From positions 1 through 64,000 of the forward strand of contig JAFZFF010000086.1 in the NCBI GenBank assembly GCA_017556045.1: DNA of 64,000 bases, written 5' to 3'. This DNA comes from Bacteroidaceae bacterium. Lineage in GTDB: Bacteria > Bacteroidota > Bacteroidia > Bacteroidales > Bacteroidaceae. Shown one piece after another: positions 21,835-30,735 of the stretch. A program made the translations under genes and the position numbers. The notes beneath the pieces are model-generated. The model did not search any database. It was not told where the DNA came from and saw only the letters and a list, made by a program, of their open reading frames with translations. Position 1 is the first letter of the stretch; each line of letters starts with the position of its first letter.

Positions 21835-23040
21835 TTATCTTTCCTCGTCGGGATGACAAGCGTAGTATGCACGCAGAGCTGTAGAGTTTACCTTGATGAA
21901 GCCCTTAGCCTCTTCTGCAGTCCAACCCTTCTGTGTCTCGCCATATTCGCCAAACTTATTCTTTACAAGGTCATCGGGTGAGTCTACACCTACAGTCTGG
22001 AAGCCGAGGGGGCGGAGCTCAAGTGTTACTACGCCATTTACGTTGCGCTGTGAACTTTCGAGCATTGCCTCAATATCTGGCATGACGGGCTCGAGGTACT
22101 GACTCTCGTGGAGGAACATACCGTACCAGTTAGCTACCTGATCCTTCCAGTACTGCTGCCACTTAGAGAGGGTGTACTTCTCGAGGTAGCGGTGAGCTGC
22201 GATGATGAGCATGGGAGCTGCAGCCTCAAAACCTACACGACCCTTGATACCGATGATAGTGTCGCCCACATGGCAGTCGCGGCCGATACCATATGCAGCA
22301 CCGATCTCCTCGACAGCCTGGATAGCCTTAATCTTATCGGTATACTCTACACCGTTTACAGAGCAAAGTTCACCCTTGCTGAAGCCGAGCTTCAAGAGTT
22401 CTGGACCCTCCTTGGTGGGGTGCTTGAGGTAAGCCGACTCGGGGAGGCCCTGATTAGAGTCGAGCAATTCGCCACCGCAGATGCTGGTTCCCCAGATACC
22501 TACGTTGTATGAGTATTTCAGCTTAGCAAAGTCTGCATTGAAACCACCTGCATTGAGGTAGTCAACCTCCTCCTTACGAGTGAGAGTCTTATCGCGGGTA
22601 AGAGTGATGATCTCGATGCCGGGAGCCATCACGAGGAAGGTCATGTCGAAACGAATCTGGTCGTTACCAGCACCTGTAGAGCCATGTGCGATAGCATCAG
22701 CGCCAATCTCCTTTGCATAGCGTGCGATAGCCAAGGCTTGGAAGATACGCTCTGAGCTTACTGAGATAGGGTAGCAGTTGTTACGCAATACGTTACCATA
22801 TACCATGTACTTGAGGCTCTTCTCGTAGTACTCCTGAGTAACATCAAGAGTCATGTACTTTACAGCGCCCAACTTATAGGCGTTCTCCTCATTGGTGCGG
22901 AGTTGCTCTTCGCTGAAGCCACCAGTATTAGCGCATACGGCGTGTACTTCATAACCCATCTCTTTGGCCAGGTACATCACGGTGTACGAGGTGTCGAGTC
23001 CGCCACTGAAGGCGACTACAACTTTTTTCTTTTGTTCCAT
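21835..23040 (-). CDS. argG: Argininosuccinate synthase
   Basis: Joins citrulline and aspartate with ATP. The N-terminal ATP-pyrophosphatase loop is VVVAFSGGLDTSYT, followed by the citrulline/aspartate-binding GSTGAGNDQIRFD segment. I start it at ATG 23040 (401 aa, the normal length); the open frame runs further upstream only because it overlaps the end of the acyltransferase gene. Positioned early in the operon, which lacks argH and carAB, so those must lie elsewhere. Confidence 0.95.
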   Translation of the reverse strand: MEQKKKVVVAFSGGLDTSYTVMYLAKEMGYEVHAVCANTGGFSEEQLRTNEENAYKLGAVKYMTLDVTQEYYEKSLKYMVYGNVLRNNCYPISVSSERIFQALAIARYAKEIGADAIAHGSTGAGNDQIRFDMTFLVMAPGIEIITLTRDKTLTRKEEVDYLNAGGFNADFAKLKYSYNVGIWGTSICGGELLDSNQGLPESAYLKHPTKEGPELLKLGFSKGELCSVNGVEYTDKIKAIQAVEEIGAAYGIGRDCHVGDTIIGIKGRVGFEAAAPMLIIAAHRYLEKYTLSKWQQYWKDQVANWYGMFLHESQYLEPVMPDIEAMLESSQRNVNGVVTLELRPLGFQTVGVDSPDDLVKNKFGEYGETQKGWTAEEAKGFIKVNSTALRAYYACHPDEER

Positions 23041-23054
23041 ATCGTGTTCGTTTT

Positions 23055-23684
23055 TTATTTTTTCTTTGATTTTAGATGCAGCATCTTGCGCAAGCGGTTT
23101 TGCCACTTTGACATAGTGGGTACCTCTTCATCGGGATCGATGGGAGTAGCCTTAGGGTCAAAGAGCATACCTGTGCAGAGGCAGCGAGTACGATTGTTGC
23201 GTTGCAGGATATCATAGTTTTTACAACCCTCGCAACCCTTCCAGAACTCATCGTCCTGTGTCAGCTCAGTGAGTGTCACTGGTACATAACCCAATGCAGT
23301 ATTGAGCTTCATTACGGGCAGTGAGGTGGTGATACTGAATAACTTTGCGTAGGGGAAACGCTCGCGAGCCAACTCAAATGTTTTCTTCTTGATGCGACCT
23401 GCAAGTCCCAGACGACGATACTCAGGGTCTACGATGAGACCTGATGTTGCGACAAAGTCACCGTGGCTCCAACTTTCGATATAGCTAAATCCGATAAGCT
23501 TCTCGCCATCGAGAGCTACTACAGCCTTTCCGCCATTAATCTTTTCGGCAACGTATTCGGGTGAGCGCTTAGCAATACCTGTGCCACGCTGCAGTGCCGA
23601 CTCATATATCAATTGGCAAATGCGCTCAGCATACACCGCATGTGAGGCATTGGCATATTTTACAACAATGTTGTTTGCATCCAT
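23055..23684 (-). CDS. GNAT acyltransferase, likely first step of arginine synthesis
   Basis: A 209-residue GNAT protein: the acyl-CoA-binding motif A is SGLIVDPEYRRLGLAGRIKK, with the pyrophosphate loop R-R-L-G-L-A-G. In Bacteroides a GNAT gene next to argG has been genetically linked to N-succinylglutamate synthesis, so this is the best candidate for the missing argA function here. The C-terminus is unusual: CEGCKNYDI and TRCLCTGML put four cysteines in a C-x2-C / C-x-C arrangement that could bind a metal. It is the first gene of the arginine operon, directly after a strong promoter, and ends 14 bases before the argG ATG. Confidence 0.8.
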   Translation of the reverse strand: MDANNIVVKYANASHAVYAERICQLIYESALQRGTGIAKRSPEYVAEKINGGKAVVALDGEKLIGFSYIESWSHGDFVATSGLIVDPEYRRLGLAGRIKKKTFELARERFPYAKLFSITTSLPVMKLNTALGYVPVTLTELTQDDEFWKGCEGCKNYDILQRNNRTRCLCTGMLFDPKATPIDPDEEVPTMSKWQNRLRKMLHLKSKKK

Positions 23685-23755
23685 ATTCAGAGGATTTCGT
23701 TTTTGTCTGTTGACAATCTTTTACCTTATTTATACCTATTTTTATTATGTGGCTG

Positions 23756-23787
23756 CAAAATTAGTGTATGCGGAGCGAAAAACCAAA
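23756..23787 (-). promoter_or_regulatory. Arginine operon promoter
   Basis: Minus strand: -33 TTTG (23784-23787), 20-base spacer, -7 TAATTTTG (23756-23763), predicting a start near 23750 and a 66-base leader. The 18 bases TGCAAAATTAGTGTATGC (plus strand, 23754-23771) are identical at the mutS2 promoter. Confidence 0.8.
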
Positions 23788-23825
23788 ACTTGCTTAGAGT
23801 TTTTCTGCAGCATAGGCTAAATTCC

Positions 23826-23864
23826 ATTAAAAAAGCACCGATTTCTGCTTGAAACCGATGCTTT
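23826..23864 (-). terminator. Terminator of the sppA-to-GH20 operon
   Basis: On the minus strand AAAGCATCGGTTTC pairs with GAAATCGGTGCTTT (two G-U pairs), loop AAGCA, followed by a T run. It separates the GH20 gene end from the arginine promoter. Confidence 0.75.
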
Positions 23865-23966
23865 AGGTCGACTTTTATGATGAATATTCGATTTGTATAC
23901 GTGTAATTGGTGTGTATATTCGATAAATATTCAAAAATGATGCATAAACGATAAGGTGTGTTAGGG

Positions 23967-25550
23967 CTATTTGCGCTCTACAATTTCAAAGGGTACGCGC
24001 ACCGATACGCCGCACTTCATTAAGTCTGTCAAGTTAGGATACATGCGTACTTTGAAAGACTCCCAATCTCGGTGCTCAAGATGGGTCCACCCAGCTTCAG
24101 AAAGCGCAAAGGCACGAGGGTAGGTCATGTAGGTCGCACGATTGATGTCTCCTATCGCTTCGGCCCATAGAGTGCCCATCACACCCAAGACGTGGTCCTG
24201 TGCTTCGGCTGCGGTGCCATACCCTGGGTCGAGCTTGTAGCAATTCTCGAGCGTCGAGATAGGCATACCCCAATTGTTAAACTCGGGGAGGTCGCCTCTC
24301 CATTGTGGGTAATCGAAATAGGCATATTCGCCTGGTGCCATGATGATAGGGTGACCATACTTCTTTGTCAGCGACAAGCATGTAGGTGTCAGTCCATAGC
24401 GCCAAGTGACAAGTGTCACATCCTTGGGGTAGGGGAAGAGGTAGTCATTGGCAGGGGGATAGATATTGTCGAGCTCGCACCAGAGGATGGGTTTCTTACC
24501 ATTGTCTCTAACGGCTGCCAATATGCGATTAAAGAAAGGTGTCATCAGTTGCGTAGCCTCAGTATACCCAGCCTGTTGCATCATTGCTTGGCAATCTGCA
24601 CACTTGGCCCAGTTGGCAGGTACGGCAGCTTCGTCTCCACCGAGGTGTATGTAGGGCGAGTCGAATAGGGGAGCTATTTCGTTAATGACATCGGTAAGTA
24701 TCTCATAGCTTTTGTCATTGGCGGCACACACCATACGATTTGTGGTGTGCCCTACTACGACTGTATCCTCCTTTAGGTGTGAGCAGCTCAGCTCGGGATA
24801 TGCGGCCAATATCGCAACGGTGTGACCCGGTATGTCCATCTCGGGAATCACCTCTATGTGGCGCTGAGCGGCATATCTCACAATCTCTCTCAAGTCATCT
24901 TGGGTGTAGTGTCGTGGGCTTGCCAGACGGGGATGGCTATTGATAGCTACGCGCCATCCTTGGTCATCGGTAAGGTGTAGCTGCAATACATTGTACTTGT
25001 ATTTAGCCATCTGGTCAATGTAGAACTTGACATCCTTTACCGGCAAGAAGTGGCGTGCTGGGTCGAGCATGAGAGCACGACAAGCAAAGCGTGGAGCATC
25101 GTCGATGATGATGGGAGACATCTCATCTTTTGCTGTAGCCACTACATCACCCAAGAGCAATTGGTCCAGTGTCATAGCTCCGCGGAAGAGCGCAGCTGTA
25201 GTGCTTCCACTCAGTACGATGCCACGTTGCGAGATTTGCAGTCGGTAGTGCTCGGCTCCTTCTAAAGTCTTGTCGATGCGGAGCTTGATGTCAGCCTTAC
25301 CACCTTTTGAGGTTATGCCTACAGGTACATCGGTACGTTGGGCTATGATATCGGCTATCGTCTCTGCGATGAAGTGCAGCGAGTCGGCAGGTTGTTCTAT
25401 AGCTGTACGTCCTTCGATGATGTGCCATGCACGTCCCTTAGGATGTTCGATATGATTGGGCATGGGCATAAGAGCCGACAAGTTATCTTGCGCCATGGAC
25501 GTGAATGTCGTACATAGTGCAACGAGGACTGCAAATATCTTTTTTGTCAT
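23967..25550 (-). CDS. Exported beta-N-acetylhexosaminidase, GH20
   Basis: A 527-residue secreted glycoside hydrolase removing terminal beta-GlcNAc or GalNAc, by substrate-assisted catalysis. Signal peptide MTKKIFAVLVALCTTFTSMAQ; GH20b-type N-terminal domain to about 145; then the (beta/alpha)8 barrel starting ALMLDPARHFLPV. The catalytic Asp-Glu pair is in HLGGDEAA near residue 305. Substrate-lining WRYG and W-AEAIG are present. It is probably periplasmic and acts on host or dietary glycans, or on cell-wall fragments. Last gene of the operon, 30 bases after thiL. Confidence 0.93.
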   Translation of the reverse strand: MTKKIFAVLVALCTTFTSMAQDNLSALMPMPNHIEHPKGRAWHIIEGRTAIEQPADSLHFIAETIADIIAQRTDVPVGITSKGGKADIKLRIDKTLEGAEHYRLQISQRGIVLSGSTTAALFRGAMTLDQLLLGDVVATAKDEMSPIIIDDAPRFACRALMLDPARHFLPVKDVKFYIDQMAKYKYNVLQLHLTDDQGWRVAINSHPRLASPRHYTQDDLREIVRYAAQRHIEVIPEMDIPGHTVAILAAYPELSCSHLKEDTVVVGHTTNRMVCAANDKSYEILTDVINEIAPLFDSPYIHLGGDEAAVPANWAKCADCQAMMQQAGYTEATQLMTPFFNRILAAVRDNGKKPILWCELDNIYPPANDYLFPYPKDVTLVTWRYGLTPTCLSLTKKYGHPIIMAPGEYAYFDYPQWRGDLPEFNNWGMPISTLENCYKLDPGYGTAAEAQDHVLGVMGTLWAEAIGDINRATYMTYPRAFALSEAGWTHLEHRDWESFKVRMYPNLTDLMKCGVSVRVPFEIVERK

Positions 25551-25580
25551 GAAATACTGTGTGAATGTGTATACGCTATC

Positions 25581-26618
25581 TTATTCGGTCATAGCTTGCC
25601 AGCCTTGCGCCTTGAGCTCCATCTCTCCACCATCGCGTGTGATGAGCATACATCCAAGCTCTGGCTTGGTGATATGGCCAATGAGGCGTATGCCCTTCAT
25701 GTTGGCTACTTTCTCATGGTCTGTCAAGGGCACGGTAAACAGTAATTCGTAGTCTTCACCGCCGTTGAGGGCGCAAGTGGTGACATTCATATTAAACTCC
25801 TCGGCCATGACAGCTGTCTGGTAATCGAGCGGGATGTGCTCTTCGTATACGCGACATCCTGTGCCGCTCTGCTTGCAGATATGCATGAGCTCCGAAGAGA
25901 GACCATCAGAGATGTCCATCATAGCAGTGGGCTTCACGCCTGCTTCTGCCAGGGCGCTGATGATGTCACGGCGTGCCTCAGGCTTGAGTTGACGTTCGAG
26001 CAGATATTCCTTGCCCGAGAAGTCGGGTTGCGCATCGCTCTCTCCCATGAATACGCTCTTCTCTCGCTCAAGGAGTTGTAGACCCATGTAAGCAGATCCG
26101 AGGTCGCCCGATACGCAGATGAGGTCGGTCTCATGCGCTCCATTGCGGTATACGACCTTATCTTTGGGGGCATCGCCTATGGCAGTGATGCTGATGGCCA
26201 AGCCGGTGAGCGAAGAGGTGGTGTCGCCACCTACGATGTCTACGTGGTGTGATTCGCAAGCCAGACGCATACCAGCGTACAGCTCCTCCATATCTTCCAC
26301 TCCGAAGCGCTTGCTGATAGCCAGTGATACGGTGATCTGACGCGGCGTACCATTCATGGCATAGATGTCAGAGAGGTTTACCATCACTGCTTTGTAGCCA
26401 AGATGCTTGAGCGGTACGTAGGTGAGGTCAAAGTGTACGCCCTCCATCAAGAGGTCTGTAGTTACTAAGACCTGACGGTCGGGATATTCGAGTACGGCAC
26501 AGTCATCGCCTACTCCATATTTAGATGATGCGTTTTGTAATTCGATGTTTTCGGTGAGGAGGCGTATGAGGCCAAACTCTCCAAGAGTAGATATGGGAGT
26601 TTTCTTATTTGATTCCAT
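25581..26618 (-). CDS. thiL: Thiamine-monophosphate kinase
   Basis: Phosphorylates thiamine monophosphate to the coenzyme. It shows the PurM/AIR-synthase-like fold signatures of ThiL: GEFGLIRLLTE, GDDCAVLEYPDRQVLVTTDLLMEGVHF, VVGGDTTSS (here DIVGGDTTSS) and MMDISDGLSSELMHI. 345 residues. It follows the purine nucleoside phosphorylase gene by 26 bases and precedes GH20; the grouping is common in Bacteroidales and looks like shared transcription rather than a shared pathway. Confidence 0.94.
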   Translation of the reverse strand: MESNKKTPISTLGEFGLIRLLTENIELQNASSKYGVGDDCAVLEYPDRQVLVTTDLLMEGVHFDLTYVPLKHLGYKAVMVNLSDIYAMNGTPRQITVSLAISKRFGVEDMEELYAGMRLACESHHVDIVGGDTTSSLTGLAISITAIGDAPKDKVVYRNGAHETDLICVSGDLGSAYMGLQLLEREKSVFMGESDAQPDFSGKEYLLERQLKPEARRDIISALAEAGVKPTAMMDISDGLSSELMHICKQSGTGCRVYEEHIPLDYQTAVMAEEFNMNVTTCALNGGEDYELLFTVPLTDHEKVANMKGIRLIGHITKPELGCMLITRDGGEMELKAQGWQAMTE

Positions 26619-26644
26619 TTACTTCTGTTGTATGTGATTGTTGC

Positions 26645-27457
26645 TTAGTTGGCGCGGTTGATGAGTTCGCGCATGATTTCTGTCATGTAGGGTTGCGCCT
26701 TATCAGCTGCTGCTTGCACCTCTTCGTGGGTAACCTCTACGATCTTTCCCTCTACGCCAAGGTCTGTGATGACCGACATGCCAAAGACGTTGATGCCGCA
26801 GTGCTTAGCCACGATAACCTCGGGCACGGTGCTCATGCCCACAGCATCAGCGCCTAAGATGCGGTACATCTTATACTCGGCGGGAGTCTCAAAGGTAGGT
26901 CCACTGACACCTACATATATGCCCTCTACTACACGAATGCCCTTTTCAGAGGCAATCTCTTTGGCTTTACCGATGAGTGCTCGGCTATAGGGCTCGCTCA
27001 TGTCCGGGAAGCGTGGACCATAGTCGATGTTTTTGCCACGGAGCGGGTGTTCGGGGAAGAAGTTGATATGATCGGTGATAATCATGAGATCACCAATCTC
27101 AAAGTCGGGGTTCATACCACCAGCGGCGTTAGATACAAAGAGAGTCTTGATGCCCAACTCACGCATCACGCGAACGGGGAAGGTCACCTCCTTCATAGAG
27201 TATCCCTCATAGTAGTGGAATCGGCCCTGCATGGCCATGATGTCCTTGCTACCCAGCTTGCCGAAGATGAGCTTGCCGCTGTGACCTTCGACAGTAGAGA
27301 GGGGGAAGTTAGGGATCTCTTCGTATTTGATTTCGTACTTATCGGTTATCTCGTTTACAAGACTACCCAATCCAGTGCCAAGAATGATGGCAGTCTCAGG
27401 ATTTGTGTGCATCTTTTCTCTGATGAACGATACGGTTTCTTGAATTTTTGCTAACAT
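26645..27457 (-). CDS. punA: Purine nucleoside phosphorylase, trimeric PNP type
   Basis: Phosphorolysis of guanosine and inosine-type nucleosides. Family motifs: ILGTGLGSLVNEI phosphate loop, VEGHSGKLIFG, MQGRFHYYEGYS, NAAGGMNP, GPTFETPAEYKM and the base-binding GMSTVPE near 205. 270 residues. The natural start (MLAKIQETVSFIREKMHTNPE) overlaps the 3' end of lpxK by 62 bases, an unusually long but apparently genuine overlap, since both ends read as conserved protein. Confidence 0.93.
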   Translation of the reverse strand: MLAKIQETVSFIREKMHTNPETAIILGTGLGSLVNEITDKYEIKYEEIPNFPLSTVEGHSGKLIFGKLGSKDIMAMQGRFHYYEGYSMKEVTFPVRVMRELGIKTLFVSNAAGGMNPDFEIGDLMIITDHINFFPEHPLRGKNIDYGPRFPDMSEPYSRALIGKAKEIASEKGIRVVEGIYVGVSGPTFETPAEYKMYRILGADAVGMSTVPEVIVAKHCGINVFGMSVITDLGVEGKIVEVTHEEVQAAADKAQPYMTEIMRELINRAN

Positions 27458-28514
27458 AGTCGATAATATAATGGTTGAACTTCTCTTGTTGCTCTTGTAG
27501 GAATACCACCTCGATGGGCAGCACGTAGAGGTTGCTGCTGGTGAGGTCGCTCAGCGTATGCAGACTCAGTCGGGCAGCGTCCTTTTCGGTGGTGATGATC
27601 AGTTTGTCCGCAGCTTCGGTGGTGGCAAACATCTTCTCAATGTTTTGCACCTCGGAACGGCTAAAGTCATGATGGTCACCAAACTCCAGGTGTGTGATAC
27701 AGTCGGTATATTCGCGTAGTTTATCTACCAATGGAGCAGCCGAGGCGATACCAGTCACTAATATAATATGTGTCTGACGAGTCAGCGTGGAGAGCGCTCT
27801 TGTTCGCTTTTCCTCCCCTAAGCTTTTTAAGTCGCCATAGGCAAAGCTTGTAAAGTAGAGTCGCTGATAAGGTCTGAGCTCTAAGTGCTTAGCCACGATG
27901 CGATAGTCGATAGGCTTGATGTCTGCCGGACACTTTGTGACAATGATGATATGAGCACGGAGAAGACTGCTCTTAGGCTCGCGCAGCATACCTGAGGGCA
28001 TGAGGGCATCTTCGTAGATGGGGCGGTTGTAGTCCATCAGCACGATGCTCACTCCTGGCGTCACGTGGCGATGTTGGAATGCGTCGTCGAGTAGTACCAC
28101 TGCGGTGTCTGCAGTCTCTGCATCCTCACATAGGCGATGTATGCCATGTCGACGATTGGCGTCGACGGCGACATGTATGCCAGGGAACTTCTTCTTTATC
28201 TGGTATGGCTCGTCACCGATCTCGCGGGGAGTGCTACTATCAGATGCCAAGCGATATCCTGAGCTCTTTCGCTTATAGCCTCTGCTCAATAGGGCAGTCT
28301 TGAATTTATCTTTGAGCAGCCCGATGAGATACTCCGTGTGAGGAGTCTTACCCGTTCCGCCCACCGTGAGGTTGCCCACAGAGATAACCGGTACCTCAAA
28401 CTCCTCGGAAGTGATAAACTCCCAGTCAAAGAATTTGTTGCGCAAGCCTATCGCCGCACCATAGAGGAGCGTGAGGGGCGTCAGTATCCAGTGTCTCTTG
28501 TTTGGGGCTTTCAT
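27396..28514 (-). CDS. lpxK: Tetraacyldisaccharide 4'-kinase
   Basis: Inner-membrane kinase adding the 4'-phosphate in lipid A synthesis. The membrane-associated N-terminus is followed by the P-loop VGNLTVGGTGKTPHTEYLI, then LSRGYKRKSSGY and VLLDDAFQHR. 372 residues. It starts seven bases after the sppA stop and overlaps punA at its 3' end. Confidence 0.94.
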   Translation of the reverse strand: MKAPNKRHWILTPLTLLYGAAIGLRNKFFDWEFITSEEFEVPVISVGNLTVGGTGKTPHTEYLIGLLKDKFKTALLSRGYKRKSSGYRLASDSSTPREIGDEPYQIKKKFPGIHVAVDANRRHGIHRLCEDAETADTAVVLLDDAFQHRHVTPGVSIVLMDYNRPIYEDALMPSGMLREPKSSLLRAHIIIVTKCPADIKPIDYRIVAKHLELRPYQRLYFTSFAYGDLKSLGEEKRTRALSTLTRQTHIILVTGIASAAPLVDKLREYTDCITHLEFGDHHDFSRSEVQNIEKMFATTEAADKLIITTEKDAARLSLHTLSDLTSSNLYVLPIEVVFLQEQQEKFNHYIIDYVSKNSRNRIVHQRKDAHKS

Positions 28515-28520
28515 GTCATC

Positions 28521-30299
28521 TTACTTGATTAGGTGTATCTCGTAAGGCATACGTGCCTGTAGGTTGTTCATCTGCTCGAGGTTATAGATAAGGTTGAGCT
28601 CGTTCTTAAACTGTCCGGCTACCTTACCCATGCGTGCTTCGATGTAGCTCTCCTTGGTCTGATTGAGCAGCATGGTCAGCATATTCTCCTCTTTGGGGTA
28701 GCTGATGAGGGTATAGCTCTCGATGCCAGCCTTTTCGGCAGCAATCTCCTTAGCCAGTTCGATACCGCCCAATAGGTCTACCAAGCCTAAATCCTTGGCC
28801 ATCTCACCTGTCCATACGCGGCCCTGTGCTACAGCCTCAATGTCGGCAATGCTCATCTGACGTCCATCAGCACAGCGCTTGGTGAACAGTGCATATCCTC
28901 TGTTGATATATCTCTGCATGATAGCGCGTTCGTCAGCAGTGTAGGGGCGGAACATGCTACCGAGGTCTGAGTGCTTGTTGCTCTTCACGGTCTCCACATT
29001 GAGCTTCAGCTTCTCTGTGATGAGCTTGTGCGGGTTGGGGAACATGCCGAAGATGCCGATAGAGCCAGTGAGCGTGTTGGGCTGCGCGATGATGGTGTCA
29101 GCTGCGCATGAGATATAGTATCCGCCCGATGCCGCATAGTCACCCATAGATACGATGACGGGCTTCTTCTCCTTGAGCTTCACCACCTCATTCCAGATTT
29201 GCTCTGATGCATAGGCGCTACCACCGGGTGAATTTACGCGCAGTACTACCGCTTTGATAGTCTCGTCGTCGCGTATTTTTCTCAGGTCTGCGCACACCTT
29301 ATCGCCCACGATTTCGGGAGTGGTGCCCATGTTGGTTGTCGAGGGTACATCTACGATCTGTCCTTCAGCATAATACATGGCGATGATGTTGCCACTCTTG
29401 TCCAGGGGCACATTCTTTTGGATATTTTTCACCTCGTCCAGCGAGAGCACATTGAGGCGCTCCTTCTCATCGGCATTCATCAACTGCTTCAGATAGTCTT
29501 TAGTCTCATCCATGTAGAGCAATGTGTCTACCAATCCAGCAGCCAATGTCTCTTCAGGAGAGGTGAATGCCATATAGCGATCGGCACATTCGTTGAGCTT
29601 CTCGGGGGTGATGCCGCGTGATTTAGATACACCCTGCACCATGTTGTTCCAGATAGAAGATGTGTAGGCTGTTATCTGTTCGCGATTCTCCTCGCTCATC
29701 TCCATTGAGGTATAAGGCTCAACGGCAGATTTATAGGTGCCCACCTTGAATACCTCCATCTCCACGCCCAGCTGTGCCAAGAGATCCTTGAAGTATATCG
29801 TCTGCGAAGCCACACCGTGCCAGTCTACCAATCCTTGGGGGTTGAGTATCACCTTGTCGGCTACGCTACATATATAATAGTCATTCTCTGAGTAGTTGCC
29901 ACCGTATGCCACTACGAACTTACCAGTCTCCTTGAAGCGGATGAGCGCGTTTCTGATCTCCTCGGTGCTGGCGGGGCTGGCCATGATGCCACCAGCCTCC
30001 AGGTATATACCTTTGATATAGTCATTCTCTGCAGCCTTCTGTATGCATGTCAAGATGTCTTCAAGGCCCATGGCGGTCTGCTCCTCAGACATGAGTGAGG
30101 CAAATGGGTTCTCCACCAAGCGCTCAGTGACAGAGCCCTTTAGCTCCAGCTTGAAGAGGCTGCTGTCGCTGACAACCGTCGTCTTCTCTGCCGATGCAGC
30201 TATACCCACAACAGATACGATACTGATTACCGAAATCACGATCACACATGCTATCAAACCCACGATGGTCGCCAATGTGTATTTCAAAAAATCTTTCAT
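28521..30299 (-). CDS. sppA: Signal peptide peptidase SppA, 67K type
   Basis: Membrane-anchored periplasmic serine protease that degrades cleaved signal peptides. One N-terminal transmembrane span (about 8-35), then tandem Clp/crotonase-like halves: the N-terminal half supplies the catalytic Lys region (FVVAYGGNYSENDYYICSVAD) and the C-terminal half the Ser in MGDYAASGGYYISCAADTI. 592 residues, typical of the double-length form. First gene of the sppA-lpxK-punA-thiL-GH20 operon, with a promoter box at 30341-30348. Confidence 0.94.
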   Translation of the reverse strand: MKDFLKYTLATIVGLIACVIVISVISIVSVVGIAASAEKTTVVSDSSLFKLELKGSVTERLVENPFASLMSEEQTAMGLEDILTCIQKAAENDYIKGIYLEAGGIMASPASTEEIRNALIRFKETGKFVVAYGGNYSENDYYICSVADKVILNPQGLVDWHGVASQTIYFKDLLAQLGVEMEVFKVGTYKSAVEPYTSMEMSEENREQITAYTSSIWNNMVQGVSKSRGITPEKLNECADRYMAFTSPEETLAAGLVDTLLYMDETKDYLKQLMNADEKERLNVLSLDEVKNIQKNVPLDKSGNIIAMYYAEGQIVDVPSTTNMGTTPEIVGDKVCADLRKIRDDETIKAVVLRVNSPGGSAYASEQIWNEVVKLKEKKPVIVSMGDYAASGGYYISCAADTIIAQPNTLTGSIGIFGMFPNPHKLITEKLKLNVETVKSNKHSDLGSMFRPYTADERAIMQRYINRGYALFTKRCADGRQMSIADIEAVAQGRVWTGEMAKDLGLVDLLGGIELAKEIAAEKAGIESYTLISYPKEENMLTMLLNQTKESYIEARMGKVAGQFKNELNLIYNLEQMNNLQARMPYEIHLIK

Positions 30300-30340
30300 C
30301 CTACTTGCTATTTAAAAGTCGTTATTTGCTATTGGTGTCA

Positions 30341-30348
30341 CAAAGGTA
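30341..30348 (-). promoter_or_regulatory. sppA operon -7 promoter box
   Basis: TACCTTTG on the minus strand, 42 bases upstream of the sppA ATG. The -33 is not clear. Confidence 0.55.
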
Positions 30349-30494
30349 TATTTTTGGTTTGAATTCTCCTAAACACACTCCAATATTTTATGTAAAAAGC
30401 GACTTAATTGTTGAAAATTGTTTTTTCGATAGCCTAAAAACAACTTTTTTTGAAGAATAATTGCGTTTTTTATGGCTGCTATTAAAAAAATCAA

Positions 30495-30502
30495 TACTTT
30501 TG
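30495..30502 (+). promoter_or_regulatory. tRNA-Ser -7 promoter box
   Basis: TACTTTTG fits TAnnTTTG and lies about 80 bases before the tRNA; the -33 is not clear. This promoter may also serve exbB, since no terminator is visible between the tRNA and that gene. Confidence 0.5.
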
Positions 30503-30583
30503 TAGCTGAAAATGGAGCGAATTACAAAAATTATTCGTAATTTGCAGCCGTTTTCCGAGAAAGTGTCGTGGGATGAAGCCTTT

Positions 30584-30671
30584 GGAAAGGTGCTCGAGTG
30601 GTTGAAGAGGCACGCCTGGAAAGCGTGTATACGTCAAAAGCGTATCAGGGGTTCGAATCCCCTTCTTTCCG
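30584..30671 (+). tRNA. tRNA-Ser (anticodon GGA)
   Basis: Eighty-eight bases with a long variable arm (class II). Acceptor GGAAAGG pairs with TCTTTCC (one G-U); the anticodon stem CACGC/GCGTG frames loop CTGGAAA with anticodon GGA, reading UCC/UCU; T arm AGGGG-TTCGAAT-CCCCT. CCA is not encoded. Confidence 0.95.
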
Positions 30672-30735
30672 CGAAGAAGAAAAAAAAGAGAACAGAAACA
30701 ATTTAAATAATAGTATTAATTAAAAGTAAAACACA

